Shown one piece after another: positions 1 through 10,117 of a stretch of 64,000 bases of DNA. The notes under the pieces were generated by a model. It was not told the DNA's origin and did no database searches. It saw only the letters and a program-made list of their open reading frames with translations. Each line of letters begins with the position of its first letter. Within the stretch, counting starts at the first letter, position 1. The translations under genes were made by a program, and so were the position numbers. The DNA comes from Cyanobium sp. GTDB taxonomy: Bacteria; Cyanobacteriota; Cyanobacteriia; PCC-6307; Cyanobiaceae. The stretch covers positions 45,869 to 109,868 of the forward strand of contig BJHE01000006.1 in the NCBI GenBank assembly GCA_014191755.1. Direction: 5' to 3'.

Positions 1-993
1 CCGGCCGAGCCGATGATCAGTCACCCGGCTGTCCTTGGCGTTGTAGGTGCGGATCTTCTCACTGCGGTCCCCGGTGCCCACCTGGGCACGCCGGGCGGAA
101 CGCTCCTCAGCAGCGGCCGCCGCTAGCTGCCGCTCGTAAAGCTTGGCGCGGAGAATCTCCAGGGCACGTTCGCGGTTCTGCAGCTGGGAGCGCTCCTGGG
201 TGCAGAACACCCGAATCCCAGTGGGCTTGTGGAGCAGATCCACGGCCGTTTCCACCTTGTTCACGTTCTGACCACCGGCGCCGCCGGAGCGGGCGGTCCC
301 GATCTCGAGATCCGCGGGGTCGATTTGAACCTCCACCGGATCGGCCTCCGGCATCACTGCCACCGTGGCCGTGGAGGTGTGGACCCGGCCCTGGGATTCG
401 GTGGCAGGCACCCGTTGAACCCGGTGCACTCCGGCTTCGAACTTGAGCCGGCTGAAGACGCCATCACCCTCAATCGCCAGGATCAGCTCGCGGAAGCCCC
501 CCAGTTCCGCCTCTGAGGCGCTCAATGGCTGCACCCGCCAGCCACAGCTCTGGGCGTAACGCTCATACATACGGGCCAAATCACCGGCCCAAAGACAGGC
601 CTCATCGCCACCGGCCCCGGCACGGATCTCGAGCATCACGCTGCGCTCATCGCGGGGATCCCGCGGCAACAAGGCAACAGTGAGGCGGCCCTGCAGGGCA
701 GCGATCTGCTCATCGAGGTGGACAAGCTCCTCGGCGGCCAGTGCGGCGAATTCAGCACCGTCGGGCTCAAGGCGCTGGTCCTTCAACAGACGCCGCGTGG
801 CGTCGCGCTCAAGCTCCAGTCGCTGGAGCTGATCAAAATCGTGAACCAGCGGCTCCAGCCGCGAACGCTCCCGGGCAATGGCTTGCAGCCGGGCGGGATC
901 TGCCGCCACCGCGGGATCAGCCAGCTGGCGTTCCAGGGTATCGAAGGTGCGGCGGGCGGTCTCGAGGCGCTGCCTCAGCAGAACAGGGTCCAT
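1..993 (-). CDS. prfA: Peptide chain release factor 1 (C-terminus cut by window edge)
   Basis: Class I release factor that reads UAA/UAG on the ribosome and triggers peptidyl-tRNA hydrolysis. The frame starts at the ATG at 993 and runs off the left edge, giving 331 of the usual ~360 residues, so only the extreme C-terminus is missing. The stop-codon-reading tripeptide PAT lies near residues 196-198 and the catalytic GGQ near 240-242, in the context GAGGQNVNK. It is the last gene of the leftward ribosomal-protein train, 160 bp after rpmE. PAT rather than SPF identifies RF1, not RF2. Confidence 0.96.
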   Translation of the reverse strand, partial: MDPVLLRQRLETARRTFDTLERQLADPAVAADPARLQAIARERSRLEPLVHDFDQLQRLELERDATRRLLKDQRLEPDGAEFAALAAEELVHLDEQIAALQGRLTVALLPRDPRDERSVMLEIRAGAGGDEACLWAGDLARMYERYAQSCGWRVQPLSASEAELGGFRELILAIEGDGVFSRLKFEAGVHRVQRVPATESQGRVHTSTATVAVMPEADPVEVQIDPADLEIGTARSGGAGGQNVNKVETAVDLLHKPTGIRVFCTQERSQLQNRERALEILRAKLYERQLAAAAAEERSARRAQVGTGDRSEKIRTYNAKDSRVTDHRLGR

Positions 994-1153
994 CGCTGCT
1001 TAAGGGTGCGCGGTGATGGGGACTGCACAGCTAGCCACGGCGAGGCTCCACAACAAAAGCCGGACGCTGCTGGGCGCCCGGCCATTTGGTGTGGACATGA
1101 AGCCCATGAAAAGGACTAAATCCTGGAACCGCGGGGTTACGAGGCGCCGGATG

Positions 1154-1456
1154 TCAAGCTTCAACAGCAGTCGGCTCGGCGGAGACAACCTCAGGAGCTT
1201 CGGCCGCAGGATTCGGGGTTGCTTTCTTTGCTGCAGTGGCACCATCCGCACCTCCCATGCCGTACTTGCGCATGAAACGATCCACCCGACCTTCGGTGTC
1301 GAGGATCTTCTGGGTGCCGGTGTAGAAGGGGTGGTTACCACTCCAGACATCCACATGGATCTCGGGCTGGGTGGATCCGGTGGTCATCACCACCTCGCCG
1401 TTGCAGATCACCTTGGCGTCGGGATACCAGGTGGGATGGATGTCGGGCTTAGGCAT
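1154..1456 (-). CDS. rpmE: 50S ribosomal protein L31
   Basis: Small protein of the large ribosomal subunit, located at the inter-subunit bridge. The 100-residue product starts MPKPDIHPTWYP and carries the L31 core with ICNGEVVMTTGST and WSGNHPFYTG. Only one cysteine is present, so this is a form without the usual zinc-binding cysteine set. The C-terminus beyond the core (about residue 67 on) is an Ala/Pro/Glu-rich tail. It lies 35 bp after rpsI in the leftward train and is probably co-transcribed with rplM-rpsI. Confidence 0.96.
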   Translation of the reverse strand: MPKPDIHPTWYPDAKVICNGEVVMTTGSTQPEIHVDVWSGNHPFYTGTQKILDTEGRVDRFMRKYGMGGADGATAAKKATPNPAAEAPEVVSAEPTAVEA

Positions 1457-1491
1457 GGCTGGAAGGGAACGAGATAAGGCAGCGGAAACGA

Positions 1492-1899
1492 TCAGCGCTT
1501 GGAGAACTGGGGAGCCTTGCGGGCTTTCTTGAGGCCGTACTTGCGACGTTCCTTGGCGCGGGGGTCACGGCTCAGGTGACCTTCCACTTTGAGGGGCTTG
1601 CGGTTATCTGGGGAAAGATCGCAGAGGGCGCGGGCGGCACCCTGCTTGATCGCATCCGCCTGGCCGGTGAGGCCACCGCCGCGCACGTTCACCAGCAGGT
1701 CGTACTGGGCTGCCAGGCCCAGGGTCTGGAGAGGAGCCTTCACCGCCGCCAGATAGACGGGGTTGTAATTGAGATAATTGTCGCCGGGGCGGCCATTGAT
1801 GGTGACACTGCCGGTACCGGGAACGACACGGACCCGGGCAACGGCGGTTTTGCGGCGGCCGGTACCCCAGTAGACGACGCTGTTGGAGGAGCTGGTCAT
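1492..1899 (-). CDS. rpsI: 30S ribosomal protein S9
   Basis: Component of the small-subunit head whose C-terminal tail reaches the P-site tRNA. The 135-residue product has the family core ([40 protein letters not shown]) and ends in the invariant basic tail KAPQFSKR, so the C-terminus is intact. Its ATG overlaps the rplM stop codon (ATGA, 1896-1899), which indicates translational coupling to L13, the usual S9 partner. Confidence 0.97.
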   Translation of the reverse strand: MTSSSNSVVYWGTGRRKTAVARVRVVPGTGSVTINGRPGDNYLNYNPVYLAAVKAPLQTLGLAAQYDLLVNVRGGGLTGQADAIKQGAARALCDLSPDNRKPLKVEGHLSRDPRAKERRKYGLKKARKAPQFSKR

Positions 1900-2351
1900 T
1901 GGACGGCGGAGGCGGCGGGATCGAGGGCGAGGGGCTGGGGCTGCTGGGCGGCGTGGGGATGGTCGGCGCCCTTGTAGACCTTGAGCTTGCGGAACAGTTG
2001 TCGGCCGAGGGCGTTGTGAGGCAACATCCCCTTGATCGCTTTTTCGATGATCCGCTCAGGCAGCCGAGCCTGGAGGTGGGCGAAGCTCTCTGTCTTCATG
2101 CCACCGGGGCGGCCGGAGTGGCGGCGATAGAGCTTCTGGGTGGCCTTGTTGCCACTCACCCGCACCTTGTCGGCATTGATGACCACCACGAAATCACCGG
2201 TGTCGAGGTGGGGGGTGTAGGTGGGCTTGTTTTTGCCCCGCAGCACCTGGGCCACTTCACTGGCCAGCCGGCCGAGGGTCTGGTCGGCGGCGTCAACCAC
2301 GTACCACTGTCGGTCGAGGGAGGCGATGGAAGGAGGAGTTGTCTTGTTCAT
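1896..2351 (-). CDS. rplM: 50S ribosomal protein L13
   Basis: Early-assembly protein of the large subunit. The ATG at 2351 gives 151 residues beginning [20 protein letters not shown], the normal length and start for cyanobacterial L13; an upstream in-frame ATG at 2417 would add unrelated residues. Diagnostic segments are [20 protein letters not shown] and [19 protein letters not shown]. It is coupled to rpsI by a 4-nt overlap. It is separated from truA by 155 bp holding two adjacent inverted repeats, so it may have its own promoter or leader control. Confidence 0.96.
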   Translation of the reverse strand: MNKTTPPSIASLDRQWYVVDAADQTLGRLASEVAQVLRGKNKPTYTPHLDTGDFVVVINADKVRVSGNKATQKLYRRHSGRPGGMKTESFAHLQARLPERIIEKAIKGMLPHNALGRQLFRKLKVYKGADHPHAAQQPQPLALDPAASAVQ

Positions 2352-2410
2352 GGCGCCTGATTGGGGCAGCCGCCCACGGGGAGCAGCCTGGAGGAGCTTC
2401 GGTGCGAGCT

Positions 2411-2447
2411 GTCGCACGGCAGGTCTGAAAGGACCCTACCGTGCGAC
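2411..2447. repeat. Inverted repeat in the truA-rplM spacer (9-bp arms)
   Basis: GTCGCACGG at 2411-2419 faces CCGTGCGAC at 2439-2447, a perfect 9-bp stem with some further inner pairing. It abuts the 16-bp inverted repeat that begins at 2447. No T-run follows on either strand, so a simple intrinsic terminator is not supported. It lies 60 bp upstream of the rplM start, a position fit for a leader or attenuation structure. Confidence 0.6.
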
Positions 2448-2488
2448 GGAACCATGGTCATCGCTGGCAGGAGATGACCATGGTTCCG
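2447..2488. repeat. Perfect 16-bp inverted repeat between truA and rplM
   Basis: CGGAACCATGGTCATC (2447-2462) is exactly repeated in inverse as GATGACCATGGTTCCG (2473-2488) around a 10-nt loop. The hairpin would form in transcripts of either strand. It begins about 20 bp beyond the truA stop in the direction of transcription. It could be a 3'-end stabiliser of the upstream message or part of the rplM-rpsI leader; no U-tract is present. Confidence 0.75.
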
Positions 2489-2506
2489 GAAGGGCCAGCG
2501 TTGACC

Positions 2507-3421
2507 TCACCCCTGGCAACCCAGCTCCGTCGAAAGCGGATGCCAGGCAGGGGGTGGATCACTGAACCCCAACCGAAACTGCGGTTGTCCATCGTAACAG
2601 GCGAGTTGCGTGAAGGGGTTGTGGGGGTAGCCCACCCGCAGCAGGCAGAGGCCATGGGGTGGGGCAGCCTCCTTCACGGCATGGCGCTGGCGTCGCCGCC
2701 AGCGCTCTCGGAAGGCATCAGGATCGAGGCGTCCTTCCCCGACCGCCACCAGCTGGCCCATCAGCAGCCGCACCATTCCGTAGAGAAAGCCGCTGGCCTG
2801 CAATTCGGTCACCACCAGATCTCCCTCGCGACGAATCTTCACAGCCTGAATGGTGGTCCGGGCATGGGAGCGGCGGCTGCCGGCGCGCTGGAAGGCGGAA
2901 AAATCATGCTCTCCCACTAGGTCCGCGAGCACGTCCTCCATCAGCCCCTCCGCCAGCTGCAGCTGGTAGCGATGCCAGCACCAGGGCGCAAGAAAGAGGT
3001 TGGGCGTGCGCGCGTTATAGATGGTGTAGCGATAGCGCCGGTAAGTGGCGGCAAAGCAGGCATGCCAGTCGAAGGGCACTTCGCTCGCAGCAAGTACCCG
3101 CACGCAGGTGGGCAGCCGACCATTGAGGGCGCGCGCCCAGCGATCGGGGGGAATGGGACCGGCCGTGTCGAAATGCACCACTTGGCCGGCAGCATGAACC
3201 CCTGTATCGGTGCGGCCGGCCGCCACGGCACGAATAGGACGATGAGGGTCTAGGGACTCGATCGCTCCCTCCAGGGTCTCCTGCACGCTGGACAAGCTGG
3301 TCTGGCGCTGCCAACCATGAAACGCGGCACCGTCGTACTGGAGACAGATCGCGATCCGGCGTAAGGCAGGAGTAAGACCCTGCAGAAAAGGATCGGGTGC
3401 TGAAAGCGACCCGGCAGGCAC
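2507..3421 (-). CDS. truA: tRNA pseudouridine(38-40) synthase TruA
   Basis: Converts uridines 38-40 of the tRNA anticodon arm to pseudouridine. The catalytic aspartate sits in [11 protein letters not shown] (about residue 72 with this start). Other family blocks are [20 protein letters not shown] and [12 protein letters not shown]. The GTG at 3421 gives 304 residues, slightly longer than the usual ~270. The conserved core starts at [12 protein letters not shown], and the only in-frame ATG (3481) would overlap rplQ by 32 nt. The start is therefore uncertain while family and stop are secure. It follows rplQ by 28 bp, the standard cyanobacterial order. Confidence 0.9.
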   Translation of the reverse strand: MPAGSLSAPDPFLQGLTPALRRIAICLQYDGAAFHGWQRQTSLSSVQETLEGAIESLDPHRPIRAVAAGRTDTGVHAAGQVVHFDTAGPIPPDRWARALNGRLPTCVRVLAASEVPFDWHACFAATYRRYRYTIYNARTPNLFLAPWCWHRYQLQLAEGLMEDVLADLVGEHDFSAFQRAGSRRSHARTTIQAVKIRREGDLVVTELQASGFLYGMVRLLMGQLVAVGEGRLDPDAFRERWRRRQRHAVKEAAPPHGLCLLRVGYPHNPFTQLACYDGQPQFRLGFSDPPPAWHPLSTELGCQG

Positions 3422-3449
3422 CGGTGGAACCGGGGTGCCAAGGGGCAGG

Positions 3450-3800
3450 TCAGACGAGCTCGATGATCGCCATTTCGGCATTGTCGCCACGGCGGCGGAC
3501 CGTGCGAATGATGCGCGTGTAACCGCCATTGCGGTCGCCGTAACGGTCCTGGGCCTTGTCGAACAGGGCGTGAACAAGTTGCTTGTCGTAGATGTAACCG
3601 ATGGCCCGACGCCGAGCGGCCAGGGTTCCATCCTTGGCGAGGCTGATCATCCGTTCGGCCTCATCACGGAGCGCCTTAGCGCGGGCCTTGGTGGTGGTGA
3701 CCCGGCCTTCGCGGATCAGCTGGGTGGTGAGGCCCCGCAGGAGGGCCTTGCGTTGGTCGGCGGGGCGTCCCAGCAGGGGGACGCGGCACTGGTGTCGCAT
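3450..3800 (-). CDS. rplQ: 50S ribosomal protein L17
   Basis: Large-subunit protein near the exit tunnel. The 116-residue product begins [20 protein letters not shown] and ends with the family signature [25 protein letters not shown], so it is full length. It lies 45 bp downstream of rpoA, the universal bacterial order, and is followed by truA. Confidence 0.97.
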   Translation of the reverse strand: MRHQCRVPLLGRPADQRKALLRGLTTQLIREGRVTTTKARAKALRDEAERMISLAKDGTLAARRRAIGYIYDKQLVHALFDKAQDRYGDRNGGYTRIIRTVRRRGDNAEMAIIELV

Positions 3801-3845
3801 GGTCGGATACGGATGCTTGTCGCGTGGGGGGAAGGAAACCGCCGA

Positions 3846-4784
3846 TCAGGCGCTGGTGCGGCTCTGGGGCAGGGAGATGCCGATGCGCTCAAGCGCTTCG
3901 ATAACCTCGTCGGCGGACTTGGAACCGAAGTTCTTGATCTCGAGCAGATCCTCGTAGCTGAAGCCCATCAGGTCGGACACGGAATTGACCTGGGCCCGCT
4001 TGAGGCAGTTGTAGGCCCGTACCGAAAGGTTCAGCTCCTCGAGGGGAATCTGGGCTTCGGCCGAGGGCTCCGGCTCAAGGCCAGGCTCCTCGATCATGGT
4101 GAGGGTTGCCAGGGGCTGGAACAAACCGATCAACTGGTTGGCCGCCTGAGCCATGGCGTCATCGGGGGTGATGCTGCCATTGGTCTCAATCTCGAGCCGG
4201 AGGCGCTCACGGGCGGAGCCTCCCTCCCCGACGGCGGTCTCATCAACGCTGTAATTGACCCGGCGCACGGGCATGAACACGGCGTCGATCTGGAGCAGGT
4301 CGATGGAGCTGGTGTCCTCGTTGTGGCGATCTACCGGGCGGTAGCCGATGCCCCGTTCCACATGGACCTCCATTTCGAGGCTGTGGCCATCGGCAACGGT
4401 GGCGATGGGGCGATCGGCGTCGATCACCTGCACCTGAGAGGAGAACTGAAGATCGGAAGCCGTAACGGTGGCCGGCCCGTTGATCACCAGACGGCCGATC
4501 TCGAGATCACGGCTGCGGCTGTTGACCGGTACGGACTTGCAGTTGAGCAGGATGTCGAGCACGTCTTCCCGCACACCCGGAACCGTGGCGTACTCATGGT
4601 TGACGCCGGCGATGCGCACCGCGGTGATGGCGCTACCTTCAAGGCCGCCGATCAGAACTCGACGGAGGGCATTGCCGAGTGTGGTGGCCTGGCCCCGGTC
4701 GAGGGGGCCGATCACGAACACACCCGTCTGGGCACGGTCACCGGCAACCTGGTGGTCGACCCGATCGATCTGGTATTGCAGCAC
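3846..4784 (-). CDS. rpoA: DNA-directed RNA polymerase subunit alpha
   Basis: Alpha subunit, whose dimer nucleates RNA polymerase assembly and whose C-terminal domain contacts UP elements and activators. The 312-residue length is typical for cyanobacteria. The N-terminal dimerisation domain includes [10 protein letters not shown] and [13 protein letters not shown] short Pro/Glu-rich linker precedes the C-terminal domain, where [15 protein letters not shown] and [12 protein letters not shown] are visible. Genes rpsK (38 bp upstream) and rplQ (45 bp downstream) place it in the alpha-operon part of the train. Confidence 0.98.
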   Translation of the reverse strand: MLQYQIDRVDHQVAGDRAQTGVFVIGPLDRGQATTLGNALRRVLIGGLEGSAITAVRIAGVNHEYATVPGVREDVLDILLNCKSVPVNSRSRDLEIGRLVINGPATVTASDLQFSSQVQVIDADRPIATVADGHSLEMEVHVERGIGYRPVDRHNEDTSSIDLLQIDAVFMPVRRVNYSVDETAVGEGGSARERLRLEIETNGSITPDDAMAQAANQLIGLFQPLATLTMIEEPGLEPEPSAEAQIPLEELNLSVRAYNCLKRAQVNSVSDLMGFSYEDLLEIKNFGSKSADEVIEALERIGISLPQSRTSA

Positions 4785-4822
4785 GGTCTATGGGAACGGA
4801 GGGTGGACGGGGTCGGAGCCGA

Positions 4823-5215
4823 TCAGACGCGGCGACGCTTGGGCCGGCGGCAGCCGTTGTGAGGCAGGGGGGTGACGTCGCGGATCAGGGTGATCTCCAG
4901 GCCTGCCACTTGAAGAGCGCGGATGGCCGTCTCACGACCGGAACCCGGACCGCGGACTAGCACCTCAATCTGACGCATGCCCTGCTCAAGGGCACGGCGG
5001 GCGGCGGCCTCAGCGGCTGTCTGGGCGGCGAAGGGGGTTCCCTTACGGGCACCCTTGAAGCCGCTGGCACCAGCCGATGACCAACTGATCACTTCGCCGG
5101 AGGTGTCGGTGATCGACACGATCGTGTTGTTGAAGGTGCTCTGGATGTGGGCCACGCCGTTGGGGACGTTGCGCTTGGCCTTCTTGGGGCCGGTTTTTTT
5201 GGCTGGCTTCGCCAT
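4823..5215 (-). CDS. rpsK: 30S ribosomal protein S11
   Basis: Small-subunit platform protein lining the mRNA exit region. The ATG at 5215 gives 130 residues starting [20 protein letters not shown], the expected size; the open frame continues upstream to 5296 but without homology. Core segments are [25 protein letters not shown] and [18 protein letters not shown] at the C-terminus. It lies 93 bp after rpsM. Confidence 0.97.
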   Translation of the reverse strand: MAKPAKKTGPKKAKRNVPNGVAHIQSTFNNTIVSITDTSGEVISWSSAGASGFKGARKGTPFAAQTAAEAAARRALEQGMRQIEVLVRGPGSGRETAIRALQVAGLEITLIRDVTPLPHNGCRRPKRRRV

Positions 5216-5308
5216 GGTGGAAGCCCTGCGATGGCAGGGAGGTGATCGGGGAACTGGGGGAGACCCTGGTGACGCCGACATGGGCGGCAGGGCCATGGCG
5301 CGAAGGGC

Positions 5309-5674
5309 TTACTTCTTCTTGCCGGCCACGGTCTTGCGGGCACCGCGACGGGTGCGGGCATTGGTCCGGGTCCGTTGACCCCTCACGGGCAATCCCATGC
5401 GGTGGCGGCGGCCCCGGACGCAACCGATGTCCTGGAGGCGCTTGAGGGCCATGCCCTCCTCGCGCCGCAGGTCGCCTTCAAGGGTGAAGGATTCGGCCGC
5501 GCCCCGCAGTTTCTGCACGTCGCCGTCACTGAGGTCCTTCACCCGGATGTCGGGATTGACCCCGGCCTTGGCGAGAATCTTGCGGGCCCGGGTGAGCCCG
5601 ATCCCATATACATAGGTGAGAGAAATCTCGATCCTCTTGTCACGAGGAATGTCGACACCGGCGATCCGAGCCAC
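5309..5674 (-). CDS. rpsM: 30S ribosomal protein S13
   Basis: Head protein contacting the P-site tRNA and forming inter-subunit bridges. The 121-residue product begins [20 protein letters not shown] and has the helix-two-turn-helix segment [16 protein letters not shown]. It ends with the basic tail [18 protein letters not shown] plus lysines. It sits between rpmJ (94 bp upstream) and rpsK. Confidence 0.97.
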   Translation of the reverse strand: MARIAGVDIPRDKRIEISLTYVYGIGLTRARKILAKAGVNPDIRVKDLSDGDVQKLRGAAESFTLEGDLRREEGMALKRLQDIGCVRGRRHRMGLPVRGQRTRTNARTRRGARKTVAGKKK

Positions 5675-5768
5675 GTCAGGAAGCGTTCAAAGGAGCTTGG
5701 GGTTGGTTCCGCGCGCCTGGGCGCCGGAACCGGTGTGGTGCCCCCGGCGGCGGGGGCGAGAGGCCAGG

Positions 5769-5882
5769 TCAGCCCTGGCGCTGTTTGTGCTTGGGATTGG
5801 TGCAGATGACCATCACCCGGCCGTGGCGACGGATCACCCGGCACTTTTCGCACATTTTCTTGACTGAGGCACGCACCTTCAT
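5769..5882 (-). CDS. rpmJ: 50S ribosomal protein L36
   Basis: The smallest large-subunit protein, a zinc ribbon of 37 residues starting [16 protein letters not shown] at the ATG at 5882. The zinc ligands are visible as CEKC (residues 11-14), C27 and H32, so this is the zinc-binding form. The open frame extends upstream but only this start matches the family. Its neighbours are adk (43 bp upstream) and rpsM; infA, which sits beside rpmJ in many bacteria, is not present here. Confidence 0.96.
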   Translation of the reverse strand: MKVRASVKKMCEKCRVIRRHGRVMVICTNPKHKQRQG

Positions 5883-5925
5883 GGAAGTTGTGCTCTCCGA
5901 ATTTGCAAACGAGCACCCTACCACA

Positions 5926-6477
5926 TCAGTCAACCAGCATCGAGGCCAGACGCTCCTCGATGGCGTCGATGCTGCCGGCCCCATCGAGCCGGCGGAGCAG
6001 ACCCTGGCTCTCGTAGTGGGCAATCAGGGGGGCCGTCTGCTGTCTGTAGACCTGCAGGCGGTTGGCGATCACCTCGGCGTTGTCGTCGGCCCGGCCCCTC
6101 GCCAGGAGGCGTTGGATCAGCACGCTGTCATCAAGTTCCAGCAGGATCACCTGCTCGATTCGCTGCTGGAGGGAGGTGAGCAGGCTCTCAAGGGCCTCAG
6201 CTTGGGGCAGATTGCGGGGGAAGCCATCCAGCAGCCAGCCGCCGGCGTGGTGTTCGAGTCGACTGCGCACGATCGCCAGCACAAGGGCATCGCTCACCAG
6301 TTCACCGCTGGCCATCACGGCTTCGGCCTCCTGGCCGAGAGGAGTGCCGGCCTGCACCTCGGCCCGCAATAGATCGCCGGTTGAGAGATGCAGGAGCCCC
6401 TCGCGGGCTGCAAGGCGCTGGGCCTGGGTGCCTTTGCCGGCACCGGGAGGCCCAAGGAAAAGAAGACGTTGCTTCAT
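5926..6477 (-). CDS. adk: Adenylate kinase
   Basis: Catalyses ATP + AMP = 2 ADP in the cytosol and so sets adenylate energy charge. The ATG at 6477 gives 183 residues beginning [20 protein letters not shown]. The P-loop is GPPGAGKGT, and the AMP-binding motif [13 protein letters not shown] is present. The LID is short ([17 protein letters not shown]), so this is the short-form enzyme without the zinc LID. It lies 129 bp after secY, as in the spc operon of many bacteria. Confidence 0.97.
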   Translation of the reverse strand: MKQRLLFLGPPGAGKGTQAQRLAAREGLLHLSTGDLLRAEVQAGTPLGQEAEAVMASGELVSDALVLAIVRSRLEHHAGGWLLDGFPRNLPQAEALESLLTSLQQRIEQVILLELDDSVLIQRLLARGRADDNAEVIANRLQVYRQQTAPLIAHYESQGLLRRLDGAGSIDAIEERLASMLVD

Positions 6478-6606
6478 GGCGTGAGAAGGAAAACCCACAG
6501 CTGACCTCAACGGGGGAGCGGGCAGGTTGAACGGTGACGGGGGAGAGCGTTCGGCAGACCCTGTTCAGGGATCTCCGGTAGGGACGGGTAGCGGGAACGG
6601 GCCGGG

Positions 6607-7926
6607 TTACTGGCGAACCATGCCCTCATACCGCTGCGAGATCACGTAGGTCTGCACCTGTTTGGCGGTGTCAATTGCCACTCCCACCAGGATGAGTAGA
6701 GATGTGGCACCGAGGCCCTGGAAGGTACGCACCTGAATCGCCCCCTCAACCGCCGAGGGAATGATCGCCACGGCCCCAAGGAAGAGGGCACCAAGAAGGG
6801 TGAGCCGGTTCTGAACCCCGAGCAGGTACTCCGCCGTTGCGGAGCCTGGCCGCACGCCTGGTATCGCCACACCGGTGCGTTTGAGGTTAGTGGCGATGTC
6901 CACCGGGTTCACGGTGAGGGAAGAATAGAAATACGAGAAACCTAAGATCAGGCTGAAGAAGAGCAGGGCATAGAGCCAGGGGGTGCTGCTGTTGGGGCTG
7001 AGATAGCCGGCCAACCGGATCAACAGGGGATTCTTGGTGAAGTTGGCGAGGGTGAGGGGCAGAAACACCACTGCCGAAGCAAAGATGATCGGCATCACGC
7101 CACCGGCATTGAGCTTCAGGGGGAGGTAGCTCTGACGAGCGTTGAGCAGGCCGGCTCCACCAGCCTGGCGTTTGGCACTGACGATCGGGATGCGGCGGTT
7201 TCCCTCCTGCACAAAAATGATGCCCACGATCGTGAGCAGAAAGATCAACACCAGGATCACGATGCCGGTCACGGTGCCGCGATCTCCGCTCTGGGCCAGT
7301 TCGATGGTGGACCCGAGCGCCTTGGGCAGGGTGGCCACGATGTTGATAAAAATCACCAGCGAGGCCCCCTGGCCGATGCCACGTTCGGTGATCACCTCAC
7401 TGACCCACATCACCACCATCGAACCGGTGACCAGGGCCAAGGCGGTCTGGACCACGAACAACCATTCAGGCAGACCGGGCAAGGCGTACTGCTTGAGGAT
7501 CAGGGCGAAGACCGTGCTCTGGACGATCCCCCATCCCAGCGCCACGTAGCGGGTGATCTGGGCGATCTTGCGCCGGCCGGCCTCCCCCTCGTTCTTCTGG
7601 AGGTCCTCCAACTGGGGCAGCGCTGCCGTGAGCAACTGGAGAATGATCGAAGCATTGATGAAAGGAAGGATGCCCAGGGCGAACACGCCCACTGTGGAGA
7701 GGCCACCCCCGGTGAAGATGTCGAGGAATCCCAGGAGCTGGCCACCCTGCTGGATGAAGGCCTGGAAAGCGACCCTGTCGATTCCCGGCACCGGCACATA
7801 GATGCCGAGCCGCACGATCAGGAGCAACCCGAGTGTGATCAGCACCCGGTCGCGCAGCCCCTTGGCCTGAACCAGCTGGCTGAGGATTTCAGCGGCGCTC
7901 GGATTGCGCCCCCGACTGATGACCAT
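6607..7926 (-). CDS. secY: Preprotein translocase subunit SecY
   Basis: Channel subunit of the Sec translocon, in the plasma and thylakoid membranes of cyanobacteria. The ATG at 7926 gives 439 residues starting MVISRGRNPSAAEILSQL, with about ten hydrophobic helices. Family landmarks include the plug-region GGGLSTVGVFALGI, the cytoplasmic-loop RRIPIVSAKRQ, and TGVAIPGVRPG near the C-terminal loop. It follows rplO by 112 bp, as in the spc operon. Confidence 0.97.
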   Translation of the reverse strand: MVISRGRNPSAAEILSQLVQAKGLRDRVLITLGLLLIVRLGIYVPVPGIDRVAFQAFIQQGGQLLGFLDIFTGGGLSTVGVFALGILPFINASIILQLLTAALPQLEDLQKNEGEAGRRKIAQITRYVALGWGIVQSTVFALILKQYALPGLPEWLFVVQTALALVTGSMVVMWVSEVITERGIGQGASLVIFINIVATLPKALGSTIELAQSGDRGTVTGIVILVLIFLLTIVGIIFVQEGNRRIPIVSAKRQAGGAGLLNARQSYLPLKLNAGGVMPIIFASAVVFLPLTLANFTKNPLLIRLAGYLSPNSSTPWLYALLFFSLILGFSYFYSSLTVNPVDIATNLKRTGVAIPGVRPGSATAEYLLGVQNRLTLLGALFLGAVAIIPSAVEGAIQVRTFQGLGATSLLILVGVAIDTAKQVQTYVISQRYEGMVRQ

Positions 7927-8038
7927 GTGGGTTGGGTGCGAAGGGGGGAGAAGGAGAGATCTCAAGCGCAGAAAGCCGTCCGCCAGGCCAAAAGGCACCC
8001 ACGGACGGCTCCGACGCTAACGGGGAAGAGGCACCGCC

Positions 8039-8491
8039 TCAGTCGAGAATCTCGCAGGTGCCACCGGCGGCTTCGATCTTGGCGCGGGCACCTGCGGTAA
8101 AGGCGGCGGCACGCACCGTGAGCTTGGTGGATAGCTCACCCTGGCCGAGCACCTTGAGAGGGTGCTTGGGACTGGTGACGATGCCGTCCTTGACGAGGGA
8201 ATCGAGGTCGACGGTGCTGCCCGCCTGGAGGTCGGCCAGCTTGCCCACGTTGATGATCGTGAACTCGGTGGGATTGACCAGCGGAAAGTGCTTGAGCTTG
8301 GGCACGCGGCGGTAGAGGGGCATCTGGCCACCCTCAAAACCGGGGCGGGTGGGGCGTCCGGATCGGGACTTCTGGCCCCGCATGCCAAAGCCGCAACTGG
8401 CACCCTGACCAGCAGCGATGCCGCGGCCTTTACGGGTCTTGCGCCTGCGGGCACCGGTCTGGGGCTTGAGATTGTCGAGTTGGAAGGTCAT
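8039..8491 (-). CDS. rplO: 50S ribosomal protein L15
   Basis: Late-assembly large-subunit protein, 150 residues. The Gly/Arg-rich N-terminus ([20 protein letters not shown]) and [18 protein letters not shown] are diagnostic, and the C-terminal [18 protein letters not shown] block is complete. It lies 7 bp after rpsE. rpmD (L30), which separates the two genes in many bacteria, is absent, as usual in cyanobacteria. Confidence 0.97.
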   Translation of the reverse strand: MTFQLDNLKPQTGARRRKTRKGRGIAAGQGASCGFGMRGQKSRSGRPTRPGFEGGQMPLYRRVPKLKHFPLVNPTEFTIINVGKLADLQAGSTVDLDSLVKDGIVTSPKHPLKVLGQGELSTKLTVRAAAFTAGARAKIEAAGGTCEILD

Positions 8492-8498
8492 CGGGGCC

Positions 8499-9146
8499 TC
8501 AGGAGTAGATCTGCTCGAGGGAGATGCCCCGCTCTTTGGCGGTCTCCTTATGAGTGCGTAAGGCTGCCAGGGCCACCATGGCGGCGCGGGCGTTATTCAG
8601 CGGAGTCTTGGAACCCAGGCGCTTGGCCAACACATTCTTGATGCCAGCGAGTTCGAGCACCGTGCGGATCGAACCGCCGGCGATCACACCCGTACCGGGA
8701 GCGGCGGGGCGGATCAGCACGCTGGCGGCTCCGTCACGACCATTGCTGAGGGTGGGAATGGAGCTGTTGCGGGTGAGAGGCACCTTCACCAGGTGCTTCT
8801 TGCCGTCGGCAACGCCCTTGCGGACCGCTCCGATCACATCGCCGGCCTTGCCGACACCAACGCCAACCTGGCCGCGTTCGTTGCCAACAACCACGATGGC
8901 CCGGAAGCTCATCTTCTTACCCCCCTTCACGGTCTTGGAGACGCGGCGGATCTGAACCACCCGCTCCTGCCATTCGGAGTCGCGTTCCTGGCCACGACGG
9001 TTGTCACGGTCTCGGCCGCGGCCACCGCCACGGCCTTTGCCATCGCCGCGGCCACCCCGACGTTCCTGCTGGCCTTCGGCAGCAGCAGGAACGTCGGCAG
9101 CGCCCGGGATTTCGGTGAATTGCGTCTGGTCGTTGGTTTCGGTCAT
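8499..9146 (-). CDS. rpsE: 30S ribosomal protein S5
   Basis: Small-subunit protein important for decoding accuracy. The 215-residue product has a cyanobacterial N-terminal extension rich in Gly, Arg and Asp (roughly residues 25-55), then the S5 domain: [33 protein letters not shown] and [19 protein letters not shown]. It is 13 bp downstream of rplR and 7 bp upstream of rplO. Confidence 0.97.
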   Translation of the reverse strand: MTETNDQTQFTEIPGAADVPAAAEGQQERRGGRGDGKGRGGGRGRDRDNRRGQERDSEWQERVVQIRRVSKTVKGGKKMSFRAIVVVGNERGQVGVGVGKAGDVIGAVRKGVADGKKHLVKVPLTRNSSIPTLSNGRDGAASVLIRPAAPGTGVIAGGSIRTVLELAGIKNVLAKRLGSKTPLNNARAAMVALAALRTHKETAKERGISLEQIYS

Positions 9147-9159
9147 GGTGAGAGCAGGA

Positions 9160-9525
9160 TCAGAACTGAAGGCCCGCTTCCCGGGCGGCGTCGGCGAGGG
9201 CTTTCACCCTTCCGTGATACAGGTTGCCGCCGCGATCGAAGACCACCTGTTGAATGCCCTTGGCGAGGGCGCGCTTGGCGACCAACTGGCCGACGGCCTC
9301 AGACGCATCGCAAGTGGCACCGGCCTTGAGGCTGGTGCGCAGATCCTTGTCGAGGGTTGACGCAGCACAGAGGGTGTTCTGGGCGTCGTCGTCGATGACC
9401 TGGGCGTAGATGTGGTTGTTGGAGCGGAACACCGCCAGCCGTGGACGGATGGCGGATCCGCTGAGGGTACGACGCAGACGGCGGTGGCGCTTCTGGGTCT
9501 GCTGTTTGCGAGAAATGGACGACAT
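9160..9525 (-). CDS. rplR: 50S ribosomal protein L18
   Basis: 5S rRNA-binding protein of the central protuberance, 121 residues. It begins [20 protein letters not shown], and the core includes [28 protein letters not shown]-like [17 protein letters not shown] and the C-terminal [11 protein letters not shown]. All expected blocks are present. It is 35 bp after rplF and 13 bp before rpsE. Confidence 0.97.
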   Translation of the reverse strand: MSSISRKQQTQKRHRRLRRTLSGSAIRPRLAVFRSNNHIYAQVIDDDAQNTLCAASTLDKDLRTSLKAGATCDASEAVGQLVAKRALAKGIQQVVFDRGGNLYHGRVKALADAAREAGLQF

Positions 9526-9560
9526 GGTGGTGGATCAGGCAAAGAATGCGCGTGCAGACC

Positions 9561-10100
9561 TCATTTCTTACCGGTCTTACCGGCCTTGCGAAGGATCTTC
9601 TCACCCTCGTACTTAATACCCTTGCCCTTGTAAGGCTCAGGCGGACGTATGGCACGGACCTTGGCGGCCTCGTTGCCGACCAGTTCCTTATCGGCCCCGG
9701 AGACGAACACGGTGGTGTTGTTCTCCACGGTGAAGGTGACGCCCTCAGGGGGCACCATCTCAACCGGATGGCTGTAGCCAGCGCTGACCACCAGCTTTTT
9801 GCCCTGCACCGAGGCGCGGTATCCCACGCCCACGATTTCAAGCTTGCGGGTGAAACCCTGGCTCACCCCTTCCACCATGTTGGCCACAAGGGTGCGGCTG
9901 AGACCATGGCGCTCGCGGGAGCGACGGCTTTCGTTGACAGGGTTGACCTGCAAGCTGCTGCCCTCCTGGCTGATGCTGACGCCATCCGGAAGAGTGCGGC
10001 TGAGTTCCCCTTTGGGTCCCTTCACGGTGACCGCGAGACCATTGAGGCTCACGGTGACCTTGTCGGGAACGGAGATAGGGGCTTTACCAATACGTGACAT
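9561..10100 (-). CDS. rplF: 50S ribosomal protein L6
   Basis: Large-subunit protein near the factor-binding site. The ATG at 10100 gives 179 residues beginning [20 protein letters not shown]; the upstream ATG at 10133 adds non-conserved residues. The duplicated L6 fold is seen in [16 protein letters not shown] and, in the second half, [20 protein letters not shown] with the C-terminal basic [14 protein letters not shown]. It lies 17 bp after rpsH. Confidence 0.97.
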   Translation of the reverse strand: MSRIGKAPISVPDKVTVSLNGLAVTVKGPKGELSRTLPDGVSISQEGSSLQVNPVNESRRSRERHGLSRTLVANMVEGVSQGFTRKLEIVGVGYRASVQGKKLVVSAGYSHPVEMVPPEGVTFTVENNTTVFVSGADKELVGNEAAKVRAIRPPEPYKGKGIKYEGEKILRKAGKTGKK

Positions 10101-10117
10101 GGGGGTTCCTCCCGGAA

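Noticed and set aside
3435..4862. Long rightward open frame (475 codons) over rplQ and rpoA
   Set aside because: Exactly antisense to two certain genes; high GC keeps the opposite strand open. No family resemblance.
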